From NCBI GenBank assembly GCA_017501665.1, contig JAFVWM010000005.1, positions 86,031-150,030 of the forward strand: 64,000 nucleotides of DNA, written 5' to 3'. A model generated the notes under the pieces. That model had not been told where the DNA came from. It searched no databases and saw nothing but the letters and a program-made list of their open reading frames with translations. The first letter of the stretch is position 1. Each line of letters opens with the position of its first letter. The DNA is from Alphaproteobacteria bacterium. GTDB taxonomy: Bacteria > Pseudomonadota > Alphaproteobacteria > RF32 > CAG-239. Below are positions 53,085-60,649 of the stretch, one piece after another. Both the position numbers and the translations under genes were made by a program.

Positions 53085-54082
53085 TTTGTAATTTCTCCGT
53101 ATCTGTCAAAATATAATTCTATAAGTAAAGCAAAAATAGTTTCTTTTGATTCCTGAGGAAGAATTTGTTTTGCTTGCATATAAAGCATTTCAAATAAATT
53201 TTTTATATTCATATTAATGTCAAACTTTTCCAATTGTGATGATAGCTGTCTATAACTAAATTTATGGACAGATAATATGCTAACTAATTCTTTTTCTATG
53301 AGGAGGCTTTCTGTAAACTGTATCACATCCTTATTTAAAAGTTGCTCAATAAGCATTTGTTTTTTCTTGTAAATATCATTCGTTTCAAATAGTTTCTTTA
53401 GATATTCGGATGTTATAGTTTTCTTCTCTATGTCGTTATCTTCTTTAATTTGCAATTCAGCTTTTTGATTTATAATTGAAAAAAGTTCATTTAGTATAAT
53501 TTTACCTCTCTCATCAACTTTTATGTTATTTTCATTCATGCAACCTATAAGAAATTGCGTAGCTTCTTCTATATTATCCTTAAATGGTGTAAAGTATAAA
53601 CGACAATTTGGTATTTTATCCTTTATTTCATCTTCCAAAATTCCAATTTTTTTAAGTTTATCAATTATTGTCCTTTTTTGTTCCTCTGAATACACATATT
53701 CATTTGCAAAAACAATATTATCAGATGCTAATAACACATTTTCTTGGTCAGTTTTCAGTCCCATCAAAACAATCTGATAAAGAGGATTTTGATGTTTCTT
53801 ACTAATATTTTTAAAAAAAATACAAGTATTACCGCTTTTCTTCGTTGGTTTCAGTAAATTATTTAACGTCATATTTTGACTTTTTACTTGTATAAAAGCA
53901 TGCTTATCTTTTACATCTAGCTCTATATCGTCTTTTGTTTCTATATATAAAAGAAAATTTTCTTTTTTATAATTTTGAATAGCGATTAAACAAGCAACAG
54001 CATTTTGATAATTAAATCCCTTCAGAGCTATTGCTCCTCCATTATCAAAATGTTCATCAGAGTTAACTATTGAATCCGCCAT
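53081..54082 (-). CDS. Cap4/DUF4297-like nuclease of a Lamassu/ABC-3C-type system
   Basis: A 333-aa protein. The N-terminus is that of DUF4297/Cap4-like restriction-fold nucleases: a GFNYQ start motif (residues 22-26), catalytic E48 with DD (51-52) and then FIQVKS (Q65-V66-K67). The rest is helical and lacks a SAVED domain. In Lamassu the LmuA effector carries a Cap4-type nuclease and the LmuB partner is SMC-like, matching the pair here. The start at 54082 is preceded by CTAGGA. Its stop overlaps the ATPase start. Effector activity against phage DNA is inferred from family, not shown. Confidence 0.72.
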   Translation of the reverse strand: MADSIVNSDEHFDNGGAIALKGFNYQNAVACLIAIQNYKKENFLLYIETKDDIELDVKDKHAFIQVKSQNMTLNNLLKPTKKSGNTCIFFKNISKKHQNPLYQIVLMGLKTDQENVLLASDNIVFANEYVYSEEQKRTIIDKLKKIGILEDEIKDKIPNCRLYFTPFKDNIEEATQFLIGCMNENNIKVDERGKIILNELFSIINQKAELQIKEDNDIEKKTITSEYLKKLFETNDIYKKKQMLIEQLLNKDVIQFTESLLIEKELVSILSVHKFSYRQLSSQLEKFDINMNIKNLFEMLYMQAKQILPQESKETIFALLIELYFDRYGEITK

Positions 54083-54155
54083 ATTCAAATCCTAGGTTAC
54101 AATTTTTATGACTGTAACATGAAAAATATTACTTTTCAATAAATTGATAAATTTT

Positions 54156-54674
54156 TTAATCGCTATTTCTGATGCGGTTCCCCTCATAAAGTTCAATAAC
54201 AGTTACGCCTTTACCTTCAGCTTGCTTACAGAACTCATAGGCTTTGCCGTGGTATTCGTTATAAGCGATGATGAAGTCGGTGTTTTCTATGATATAGCGG
54301 TTGCGGTAAACGATGCTGAGCTTTTTGTAGCCGAATTCACATTTTGGCGGCAAAATAAAATCATCAAATCCCCTTCGTTCTATGACGTATGGTTCGTCTC
54401 TAACACCCATTTCGTGCAGGTCTGTCATCTTGGATATTACCAAGTAAATGCGTATGTGCGGATATTCTTTCTGGACATCTAAAACAACATCATAGGCATC
54501 AACTTCGTATCCTCCGATTTCTCCAACCAAAAATGTATCAACATCCTCATTTTCAATAAGATTGATTACTTCTTCCCGAATGCGTTCCTTTAAGCCAGCA
54601 GGTGTGCGATGCCCCAATTCTATATTCAGAAATTTGTCGTAGTTATTGCCTAAAAATGCACAAGTCTTGCTCAT
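54156..54674 (-). CDS. SLOG-like (DUF1273-like) nucleotide-binding protein
   Basis: A 172-aa protein starting MSKTCAFLGNNYD. The C-terminal half has YRNRYIIENTDFIIAYNEYHG, typical of SLOG-superfamily proteins such as DUF1273/YpsA, which have a Rossmann-like fold that may bind nucleotides. The N-terminal GHR-type motif is visible as ELGHRTP. In Cap2/CBASS- and ABC-linked operons SLOG domains are signal sensors. Here it lies 74 bp upstream of the Cap4-like gene on the same strand, so it may be the sensor of that system or an unrelated neighbour. GGAAATTGAAT precedes the ATG. Confidence 0.6.
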   Translation of the reverse strand: MSKTCAFLGNNYDKFLNIELGHRTPAGLKERIREEVINLIENEDVDTFLVGEIGGYEVDAYDVVLDVQKEYPHIRIYLVISKMTDLHEMGVRDEPYVIERRGFDDFILPPKCEFGYKKLSIVYRNRYIIENTDFIIAYNEYHGKAYEFCKQAEGKGVTVIELYEGNRIRNSD

Positions 54675-54959
54675 ATTCAATTTCCGTTAAGTTGTCCTTA
54701 TTCCGCACTTAACAGAAACGAACAATTTTGTTGAAGCGGTAATCAAGATAAAGCAAATATCCAATCTTGTTACCGTTAAATTCCTTAAAACTCCTTTGTT
54801 TTCCGTGCATTTCAAGGAATTATATAGCCCTAAATGTGCCGCATTACACCTCAACAAAATACTTAAAAAATTAGTTGATTTTAATGTTCGTTAAAACAGC
54901 AGAACATTTTGAGCATAATTCTTTGATTCTCCTGATAAATATATCAAAAGGAGAATTTT

Positions 54960-55559
54960 ATGATTTACGGATACATCCGCAAAAGCACCGAAAAGCAATC
55001 ATTTGAACACATGGAGTATGAAATCAGCGACTATGCCGCCAAACACAATATGAAAATTGATGTTTGGGTGGAAGAAACAATTTCATCAAGAAAGCCTTTG
55101 AACAAAAGACAATTAGGGCAACTATTAGAAAAACTGCAACCGAATGACATTTTGATAACAAGTGAATTGAGCCGTATCAGCAGAAGTGTTCCTGAAACCT
55201 TTTCCATATTGCAAACTTGCTTAAACAAGAATTGCCAAGTTATAACGATTAAGGAAAACTACCATTTAGGAAACGACCTGCAATCGCAAGTGCTTGCCTT
55301 TGCTTTTGGACTTGCTAGTCAGATTGAAAGAGACCTCATCAGCCAAAGAACTAAATGCTCGCTCGCATCCAAGAGGGAGCAAGGCATAAAGCTCGGCAGA
55401 CCAATCGGAGCTGAATCAAAGAAATTAAAACTCGCCAAGAACCTCAAACGCATCCAAGACCTACTGGCTAAAGGGGTTTCTAAGAACCAGATATCAAAAA
55501 TTATGAATGTGCAGTATATGACCTTATCAAGGTTTATCAAGAGATATAATTTGGGTTAA
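54960..55559 (+). CDS. Serine recombinase (resolvase/invertase family)
   Basis: A 199-aa site-specific recombinase. The N-terminal catalytic domain shows YIRKSTEKQ with the nucleophile S9, and later LITSELSRISRS (with the paired arginines). A long E helix follows (FAFGLASQIERDLISQRT) and then a helix-turn-helix (GVSKNQISKIMNVQYMTLSRFI) that binds DNA. The length fits small resolvases/invertases. AAAAGGAG precedes the ATG. It probably resolves island multimers or inverts DNA; the target site is not recognised. Confidence 0.93.
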   Translation: MIYGYIRKSTEKQSFEHMEYEISDYAAKHNMKIDVWVEETISSRKPLNKRQLGQLLEKLQPNDILITSELSRISRSVPETFSILQTCLNKNCQVITIKENYHLGNDLQSQVLAFAFGLASQIERDLISQRTKCSLASKREQGIKLGRPIGAESKKLKLAKNLKRIQDLLAKGVSKNQISKIMNVQYMTLSRFIKRYNLG

Positions 55560-55766
55560 AAAACGAATCTGTTTTTCCGATTCTTTTACGGATTCTTTCG
55601 GTTTGTAACAAAATGCCATAAAAATAAAACAAGTGTCGTAAAACTGAATAAAGCTCAATAAAACTCAAAAAATTTTTATTTTTGATGTTCTGGAAATCGT
55701 GTTTTTTCCGTGCAAAAGTCAAGGCATAGAGCAATGGTGCTCAACCAAAATGAAAGGAAAAACACA

Positions 55767-55874
55767 ATGAAATTTATTTACACAATCTATTCGCTAATAA
55801 AACCAGCTCAAAATGTTTCAAAAGCTATGAATGCTATTGAAATACAAGCCTATTATGCCGGTTTTGTAGCTTAA
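55767..55874 (+). CDS. Small protein, 35 aa
   Basis: Reads MKFIYTIYSLIKPAQNVSKA then MNAIEIQAYYAGFVA. AAAGGAAAAACAC lies just before the ATG. It is followed after 49 bp by the 172-aa gene on the same strand, which has the same AAAGGAAAA-type site. No family; the ribosome site and gene spacing are the support. Confidence 0.4.
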   Translation: MKFIYTIYSLIKPAQNVSKAMNAIEIQAYYAGFVA

Positions 55875-55923
55875 TTATTATGCTTTTTTTAACTTTAAAC
55901 TAATTTTTGAAAGGAAAAATATC

Positions 55924-56442
55924 ATGAAAAACTTTTTAGAAAAATACAACGCAACCAAATTGGAAACAACCAAAGATGAAAGCCAACTTTCGTTAGATGC
56001 TTACAAACAACGCATTTTGAAGCTGTTGGATGAAAATATGGTTCATTTCAAAAACAATTCTTGGAGCGTTCAGAACAGAATGAACAAATTGATTACCGAT
56101 ACGGATGATAAGTCAGTCTTTACGCTTCGTCTGGGTGGTAAGAAGATTGTTCGCTATTCTTTAGAATTGCTGTCAGATGCACAAAAACTTGACTTCTTGT
56201 CGGATTTCTACGCCAGTGTAAAGCAAGGGGATTTTGATGAGGATATTGTTAATTTCATTACCGATGAGATTAATAAGGCTCAAGAGCGCAAGAAAGAAGC
56301 CAATATTAAACGCCGTGAGAAGCAGAAACAAGCCAAAGCTGCTGCCGTGCAGAAAACCATTGAAGCAGCCAAGGATTTGATTGAAACACAGGTTGCAGCG
56401 GTGCTCAAGGAAGAAAATACACCGAGATATATGCAAATATAA
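55924..56442 (+). CDS. Hypothetical coiled-coil protein, 172 aa
   Basis: A soluble protein with a globular N-terminal part (KTLDAYKQRIL-like helices and VFTLRLGGKKIVRYSLEL strands) and a highly charged coiled coil (about 110-150, NKAQERKKEANIKRREKQKQ). RBS AAAGGAAAAA before the ATG. A strong terminator directly follows. No family is recognised; the conserved-looking fold and the operon-like layout suggest a real island gene. Confidence 0.6.
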   Translation: MKNFLEKYNATKLETTKDESQLSLDAYKQRILKLLDENMVHFKNNSWSVQNRMNKLITDTDDKSVFTLRLGGKKIVRYSLELLSDAQKLDFLSDFYASVKQGDFDEDIVNFITDEINKAQERKKEANIKRREKQKQAKAAAVQKTIEAAKDLIETQVAAVLKEENTPRYMQI

Positions 56443-56460
56443 TCTGTTCTGTGCTAACGA

Positions 56461-56490
56461 AAAAAAGGAGGCTTTTGCCTCCTTTTTTTT
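56461..56490. terminator. Bidirectional terminator
   Basis: AAAAAAGGAGGC and GCCTCCTTTTTT pair around TTTT. It separates the 172-aa gene from the convergent pentapeptide-HTH gene. Confidence 0.88.
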
Positions 56491-57424
56491 AATTCATATT
56501 ATCGCTGATATAGGCTTGCAAGTCCTCAAGGCGATATTTTACTGTCCGACCAATCTTAACAAAAGGCAACCGATTAGGGAACTGACTGCGCCAACGTTCC
56601 AAAGTATTGGGCTTGAGTTTCAAATAATCCGCAGCTTCCTCTGTGGTTAAAAGGTTTGATTTTTGTCTAACTGTCGGCTTATTATCCGGCAATAAATCAT
56701 TCTCTTTACTTTGTTTCTCAAGTATTTTAGCTTCCAAACGCTCAATTTCACGACTTTGAATAGTGTAGCTTCGTTTTATTAAAGCATCTTTGAGTATCCG
56801 ATAGCACATATCAATGTTTTTGATACCATCACATTCAAATTTAGGAGAAATGTTGGTTTTTAAGCCGATATCGCAATCCGTAAACCAAAACTTGTTAGCA
56901 AAAACTGTTCCGTTAAACCAAGTTTCACCTATAAATTCACGCCCTAAAAAGGATACTTCGGTTTCAAAATAAGCTTTTTGCATATTAAGGCTGTTGGGGT
57001 AATAACTCTTTCCGGTTTTGACTTCATCACCACGGAAGTAGAAATAACCGCCTTTAGCAGGCTTGGTATGAATTTGTCTGAATGAAAGCTCGTGTTCATA
57101 GCGAACATTATTAAAGTTAGCAATGCCATTAAAAACAGAGCCGTCAAATGCGACATTTTCAAGAAAATGGCAGTTTTCAAAGATAGTATTACCATTGAAC
57201 TGGCAACCGGAAAAGGTTGTTTTGCTTTCAAAATCAGTATCTCTCAAATCCAAATCCTTAAAAATGCACTGATAAAACTCAATATCAGGCACAGCGCAAG
57301 CTAAAATCTCTTTGATATCATCTGCACTTGTTTCGCTAAAATCAAGAGTATCAAAGAATGCCGTGCCTTTGGTCTGAAAGTAGCTTAAATCAAAGTGTTT
57401 GCTTTTGTTATAAGTCTTTGCCAT
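56489..57424 (-). CDS. Pentapeptide-repeat protein fused to an excisionase-type HTH
   Basis: A 311-aa protein. Residues about 50-185 show pentapeptide-like repeats with Phe or Leu every five residues (YQCIFKDLDLRDTDFESKTTF, FENCHFLENVAFDGSVF), which form a beta-helix. The C-terminus (about 258-310) is an HTH_17/MerR-like domain as in excisionases (TTEEAADYLKLKPNTLERW, KIGRTVKYRLEDLQAYI). This combination is unusual. It starts 12 bp after hipA, so it is probably the third gene of the hipBA operon. It might bind DNA as a regulator or recombination directionality factor, with the repeat part as protein-binding or DNA-mimic domain. Confidence 0.78.
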   Translation of the reverse strand: MAKTYNKSKHFDLSYFQTKGTAFFDTLDFSETSADDIKEILACAVPDIEFYQCIFKDLDLRDTDFESKTTFSGCQFNGNTIFENCHFLENVAFDGSVFNGIANFNNVRYEHELSFRQIHTKPAKGGYFYFRGDEVKTGKSYYPNSLNMQKAYFETEVSFLGREFIGETWFNGTVFANKFWFTDCDIGLKTNISPKFECDGIKNIDMCYRILKDALIKRSYTIQSREIERLEAKILEKQSKENDLLPDNKPTVRQKSNLLTTEEAADYLKLKPNTLERWRSQFPNRLPFVKIGRTVKYRLEDLQAYISDNMN

Positions 57425-57436
57425 AGTGCTGTCCTT

Positions 57437-58666
57437 TTATGAAAGTTGCTTTATTCTTGTAGCCATAAGCTCTTTAATTTGTTTTATAAGCTCCGATTTG
57501 TATCCGGCAGCTGCAAATTGCTTATCAAGCTCGGGTAATACTTCTTGAATTTTTGAAGCTGTTTCATCAATAATCTTATCAATCATTGCAGGCTTAATCT
57601 CTAAATCTCTTGCCATGGCTTCAAAATGGCTGCGATGGATTAAATTCGGATTATATTCGCCATCAATAGACATTGCTAAATTCGGTGAAAGCGCTGTATA
57701 AACCCCAGTTGATACCAAGTCATATAAAGGCGAAAGCTCATATTTTCCACCTCGGTGCAGAAAAGAAAAGTTTTTGCCGTGAGCGTCAGAATTACCGATA
57801 ATGAAATTAAAGACAATCGCTTTCAAAAAAATCCTCAAAGCATCCGCTTTGCGTGAAAAATCAGTATTTGCAATGAATTTATAGCATTGTTTAATACTTG
57901 CACCGCCTTCTTTTTGATACTTTTTATCAGGCAAGCAAAGGGCTTGGCAAAAATCTTCCTGATGAATACGTTTTAATCCGGAGGTGCTGGAATCGTCAAT
58001 TTCACGGTCAAACCGCTTAACAACGTATCCTTTTTCTCCGCTAAAATCTCTTATAGAAGATGTTGCTGTCGGTAATCCTATCAATTTAGCCAACGACATA
58101 CAGAAATGCTCATTATATATAATATCCTTAAAATAAGGGTTTTGCGGTTTGATAATATGCGTTGAGATATAAGAACCTCTCGGCAGGTAATAATTGTTTG
58201 AGTTCTCAGGTATAATTGCCAAAGCTATTTTTTGTTGAGCTCCTGCCAGTGATAAACGGATTTCTTCACCTGTCAGCAAAGGTATCTGTGCTTGATTTTT
58301 CAATAGTTCAGCTATTTTATTCTCGCTAATCGGCGTTAATGAGGATTCTTCCTCCTCTCTTTCTTCTCCTTCAGGATATAATTCAACAGCTCCGGCACAT
58401 TCACCACCGATTTCCTTTAGGAGTGCAAAAGGATTATTTGATGATACTTGTTTATATCTGGCAACAGCTTCACGGATTCCTTCTTCCGGTAATAAATTAT
58501 TGAAAAAGCTGCGTGTCAACTTGTCATTGAAAGCTTCTTTTTGTAAGGGAAGGTTAACCGATAAAGGTGTATCGGCATTTTCATTGTACTTGAAAGAAAG
58601 CCGAGAATTCTTTTCCGATAGTTTTCCTATTTTTTTGCCATAGAAATATACATCTAATGCCGGCAT
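57437..58666 (-). CDS. hipA: HipA-type serine/threonine kinase toxin
   Basis: Toxin of the HipBA module: in E. coli it phosphorylates glutamyl-tRNA synthetase and causes growth arrest and persistence. This 409-aa protein has the HipA fold: the N-terminal subdomain-1 (MPALDVYFYGKKIGKL), the ATP-binding P-loop (LSLAGAQQKIALAI), the catalytic loop NFIIGNSDAHGKNFSFL (with D and N) and the metal-binding SPLYDLVST. The start at 58666 is chosen because AAGGAGG lies 6 bases upstream; that ribosome site comes from the terminal repeat of a small MITE-like element. The antitoxin gene hipB stands upstream. Confidence 0.92.
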   Translation of the reverse strand: MPALDVYFYGKKIGKLSEKNSRLSFKYNENADTPLSVNLPLQKEAFNDKLTRSFFNNLLPEEGIREAVARYKQVSSNNPFALLKEIGGECAGAVELYPEGEEREEEESSLTPISENKIAELLKNQAQIPLLTGEEIRLSLAGAQQKIALAIIPENSNNYYLPRGSYISTHIIKPQNPYFKDIIYNEHFCMSLAKLIGLPTATSSIRDFSGEKGYVVKRFDREIDDSSTSGLKRIHQEDFCQALCLPDKKYQKEGGASIKQCYKFIANTDFSRKADALRIFLKAIVFNFIIGNSDAHGKNFSFLHRGGKYELSPLYDLVSTGVYTALSPNLAMSIDGEYNPNLIHRSHFEAMARDLEIKPAMIDKIIDETASKIQEVLPELDKQFAAAGYKSELIKQIKELMATRIKQLS

Positions 58667-58670
58667 TTGA

Positions 58671-58935
58671 GCCTCCTTATTCAGGGAGTTTATAATTCCC
58701 AACAATTGTTAAAATGTTGTAATGCGCCGTAGTTTTTGTGCAGATGTAGTCAACTACATCAAACAAAAAGTGCAAGCAGGACGCATTTTACCACTTGCTC
58801 TTCGGGTCTGTTTGTGATTATCACCTAATTTGTCGCAAGGCTTGACAATACTACCTGTATTCTCTGCGCCTTGCTCCGCTTATCTGATTAATCACAAATC
58901 AGATTGGGAGTTGTAAACTTCCTAAATAAGGAGGC
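58671..58935. mobile_element. MITE-like element between hipB and hipA
   Basis: A 265-bp AT-rich non-coding stretch whose ends are 30-bp inverted repeats: 58671-58700 and the complement of 58906-58935 match at 26 of 30 positions (both begin GCCTCCTTATT and end TCCC). Further internal fold-backs are present (for example GATGTAGT/ACTACATC at 58743-58760). No transposase is encoded. The left repeat supplies the AAGGAGG ribosome site of hipA and the right one supplies the last codons and stop of hipB. Confidence 0.6.
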
Positions 58936-59140
58936 TTTCCTCCATGCTCAAGTTAATTCCAAGAACATCCAAAACCTTCAAAACTTTACCGATTTGACAG
59001 GTTTCTTTAGCTTTCTCAACATCTACGATAAACCTTAACCCGACATTACAAAGTCCGGCTAATTCCGTTTGTGTTAGATTTTGCTTTTTCCGTTCTGTTT
59101 TAATCAGAAACGCTATATCTTTTGGTGATTTTATCTTCAT
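58922..59140 (-). CDS. hipB: HipB-type antitoxin (XRE-family HTH)
   Basis: A 72-aa XRE-type helix-turn-helix protein: KSPKDIAFLIKTERKKQNLTQ, then TELAGLCNVGLRFIVDVEKA. It binds operators and neutralises HipA. Length is a little below E. coli HipB (88 aa). Its last codons, including the stop, lie in the terminal inverted repeat of the MITE-like element, so the C-terminus may have been altered by that insertion; the C-terminal tail of HipB normally contacts HipA. It precedes hipA but is separated from it by 255 bp. Confidence 0.85.
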   Translation of the reverse strand: MKIKSPKDIAFLIKTERKKQNLTQTELAGLCNVGLRFIVDVEKAKETCQIGKVLKVLDVLGINLSMEESLLI

Positions 59141-59141
59141 A

Positions 59142-59159
59142 TTTTACCTCTCGGTAAAA
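59142..59159. promoter_or_regulatory. HipB operator 1, overlapping the hipB ribosome site
   Basis: TTTTACC and GGTAAAA, a perfect 7-bp inverted repeat around a 4-base centre, immediately upstream of the hipB start codon. The strand read by hipB shows GAGAGG within the palindrome, so the operator overlaps the ribosome site. Confidence 0.65.
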
Positions 59160-59193
59160 ATGATAGCATAACAAAAATTAAAATCAAGTAAAA

Positions 59194-59209
59194 TTTACCG
59201 AAAGGGAAA
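59194..59209. promoter_or_regulatory. HipB operator 2
   Basis: TTTACC, four bases, GGGAAA: an imperfect version of operator 1, about 52 bp upstream of it. Two such operators flank the likely hipB promoter. Confidence 0.5.
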
Positions 59210-59210
59210 A

Positions 59211-60374
59211 TTATTTTTTGCCGATTTGTATCATTTTATCTACGGTATCGTTCAATTTGTCACGGAGATGTTCAACACCTAAATTGACATAAACTTGCGT
59301 ACTTTGCAGACTTTTGTGGGTTAAGGCTCGTTTTACCATAAAGGCATCAGCTCCATTGGCAATAAGATATGTAGCTAATGTATGACGGAGGTCATGAATC
59401 CTTAAGTTTGTTATGTTTGCTTTTTTAAGAATAGTTGAAAACGCTCTCTTTAACTCTACAATATGACCTGATTTGGAATAAGGAGAATTAAATACCCACT
59501 CATTTTCTGCTTGTTCCTTGCGGTGCTTTAAGATTTCCATTGCCGGTTCTACCAAAGCAATCGTAACATTTTTATCGGTTTTGGTTTGGGGAATCTTCCA
59601 AACTTTGGCTTCCATATCTATATCAGCCCATTTCATTTCAAAAACGTTGCTTTTGCGGACACCGGTATAAAGCAACATGAGAATAGCATCACGACTTGTC
59701 TCGTTGTCATAAGTTTCTAATGCTTCAAAAAAGCGTTTTAACTCGGCATGTTCCATATACCGCACCCGAGGCTCTCTTTTATTAAGTTTAACGGCATTGG
59801 CTGGATTTCTGCCATCAAACCGTTCTTCTTTAATAGCGTAGTTATAGATGGTTCTGACTAAAACAATGCAGTGATTTCCGGTGTAATTGCCCGATGTCTC
59901 TGATATTTTACGATGCAAGAGTTTCAAATCATCACTCGTGATATCAGATAAGCGTTTATTGGCTAATTTGCTTAACTTGGTCTTCCACATACTTTGATAA
60001 TTAACCATTGTCCTTCTACCGATGAAACGACCACGCTCTTCTACAAAGTCATCAAAAAGTTTCTGAAGTTTGTCTTCATTTGAATATTGGCGATTTTGCT
60101 TATGAGGGTCTTCACCTTTGTTGATGGCAACTTTTACTTCTGCAGCCATTTCTCTTGCCATTTCGGGAGATTTTAAGACATCAACTGTTCCAAGATAAGT
60201 TCTTGTAGGTCTTCCATGAATGCGCTTATACACATAATAGGTCTTAACTCCATTAGGTGTTACCTGAAGCATAAGGCTTGGTTCGGCAGTATCGTAGTAA
60301 TATGCTCTTTTGTCTGTTGGTTGTAGTTTTTCTATATTGCTTTTAGTAAAACGAAATTTGTTATCATTTGCCAT
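59211..60374 (-). CDS. int: Island integrase (DUF4102/P4-type tyrosine recombinase)
   Basis: A 387-aa integrase that inserts the island in tRNA-fMet. The N-terminal DUF4102 arm domain (about residues 1-90, SLMLQVTPNGVKTYYVYKRI) is followed by the core-binding domain and the catalytic domain with Arg in LYTGVRKSNVFEMKW, HDLR (HxxR), His in LTHKSLQ and the nucleophile in STQVYVNLG. It starts about 185 bp inside the right attachment repeat, with its promoter region in between, a normal place for such a gene. Length and domain order are those of P4-type integrases. Confidence 0.95.
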   Translation of the reverse strand: MANDNKFRFTKSNIEKLQPTDKRAYYYDTAEPSLMLQVTPNGVKTYYVYKRIHGRPTRTYLGTVDVLKSPEMAREMAAEVKVAINKGEDPHKQNRQYSNEDKLQKLFDDFVEERGRFIGRRTMVNYQSMWKTKLSKLANKRLSDITSDDLKLLHRKISETSGNYTGNHCIVLVRTIYNYAIKEERFDGRNPANAVKLNKREPRVRYMEHAELKRFFEALETYDNETSRDAILMLLYTGVRKSNVFEMKWADIDMEAKVWKIPQTKTDKNVTIALVEPAMEILKHRKEQAENEWVFNSPYSKSGHIVELKRAFSTILKKANITNLRIHDLRHTLATYLIANGADAFMVKRALTHKSLQSTQVYVNLGVEHLRDKLNDTVDKMIQIGKK

Positions 60375-60412
60375 TTTTGACGACCTTCAGTTTTTTTACC
60401 TGACAATTTTCG

Positions 60413-60450
60413 GTGCTACGCTGGTGCTACACTTTTAATCAAATTTAATC
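60413..60450 (+). repeat. Island right-end arm repeat
   Basis: GTGCTACGC and GTGCTACAC 11 bp apart, then AAATTTAATC, corresponding to the left-end copy at 36612-36651 with few differences. It lies upstream of int and 110-150 bp inside attR. Confidence 0.6.
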
Positions 60451-60558
60451 CAACTCAGTAAAACTTGTCAAGAAATTTTTCAATAAAAAATTATTGAAAA
60501 ACAATCAGTTCTAAACAAAATACAACATTTTAAAATTTTCCAATAAAACCGTAATTGC

Positions 60559-60645
60559 CAGGCTCATAACCTGAAGGTCGTAGGTTCAAATCCTGCCCCC
60601 GCAACCAATACAAAAAAAGGCTTTGAGAAAAATCTCAAAGCCTTT
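60559..60645 (+). repeat. attR: 87-bp direct repeat
   Basis: Second copy of the tRNA-fMet 3' part plus terminator, without the 5' part of the tRNA, so it is not a tRNA gene. The repeat ends with a terminator hairpin (60616-60645) that also serves the convergent-looking lipoprotein gene. Confidence 0.93.
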
Positions 60646-60649
60646 TGCT

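Noticed and set aside
60559-60607. Second tRNA-fMet gene at the right end of the island
   Set aside because: Only the 3' part from base 28 onward is present; the acceptor 5' strand and D arm are missing, so it is an attachment-site copy.
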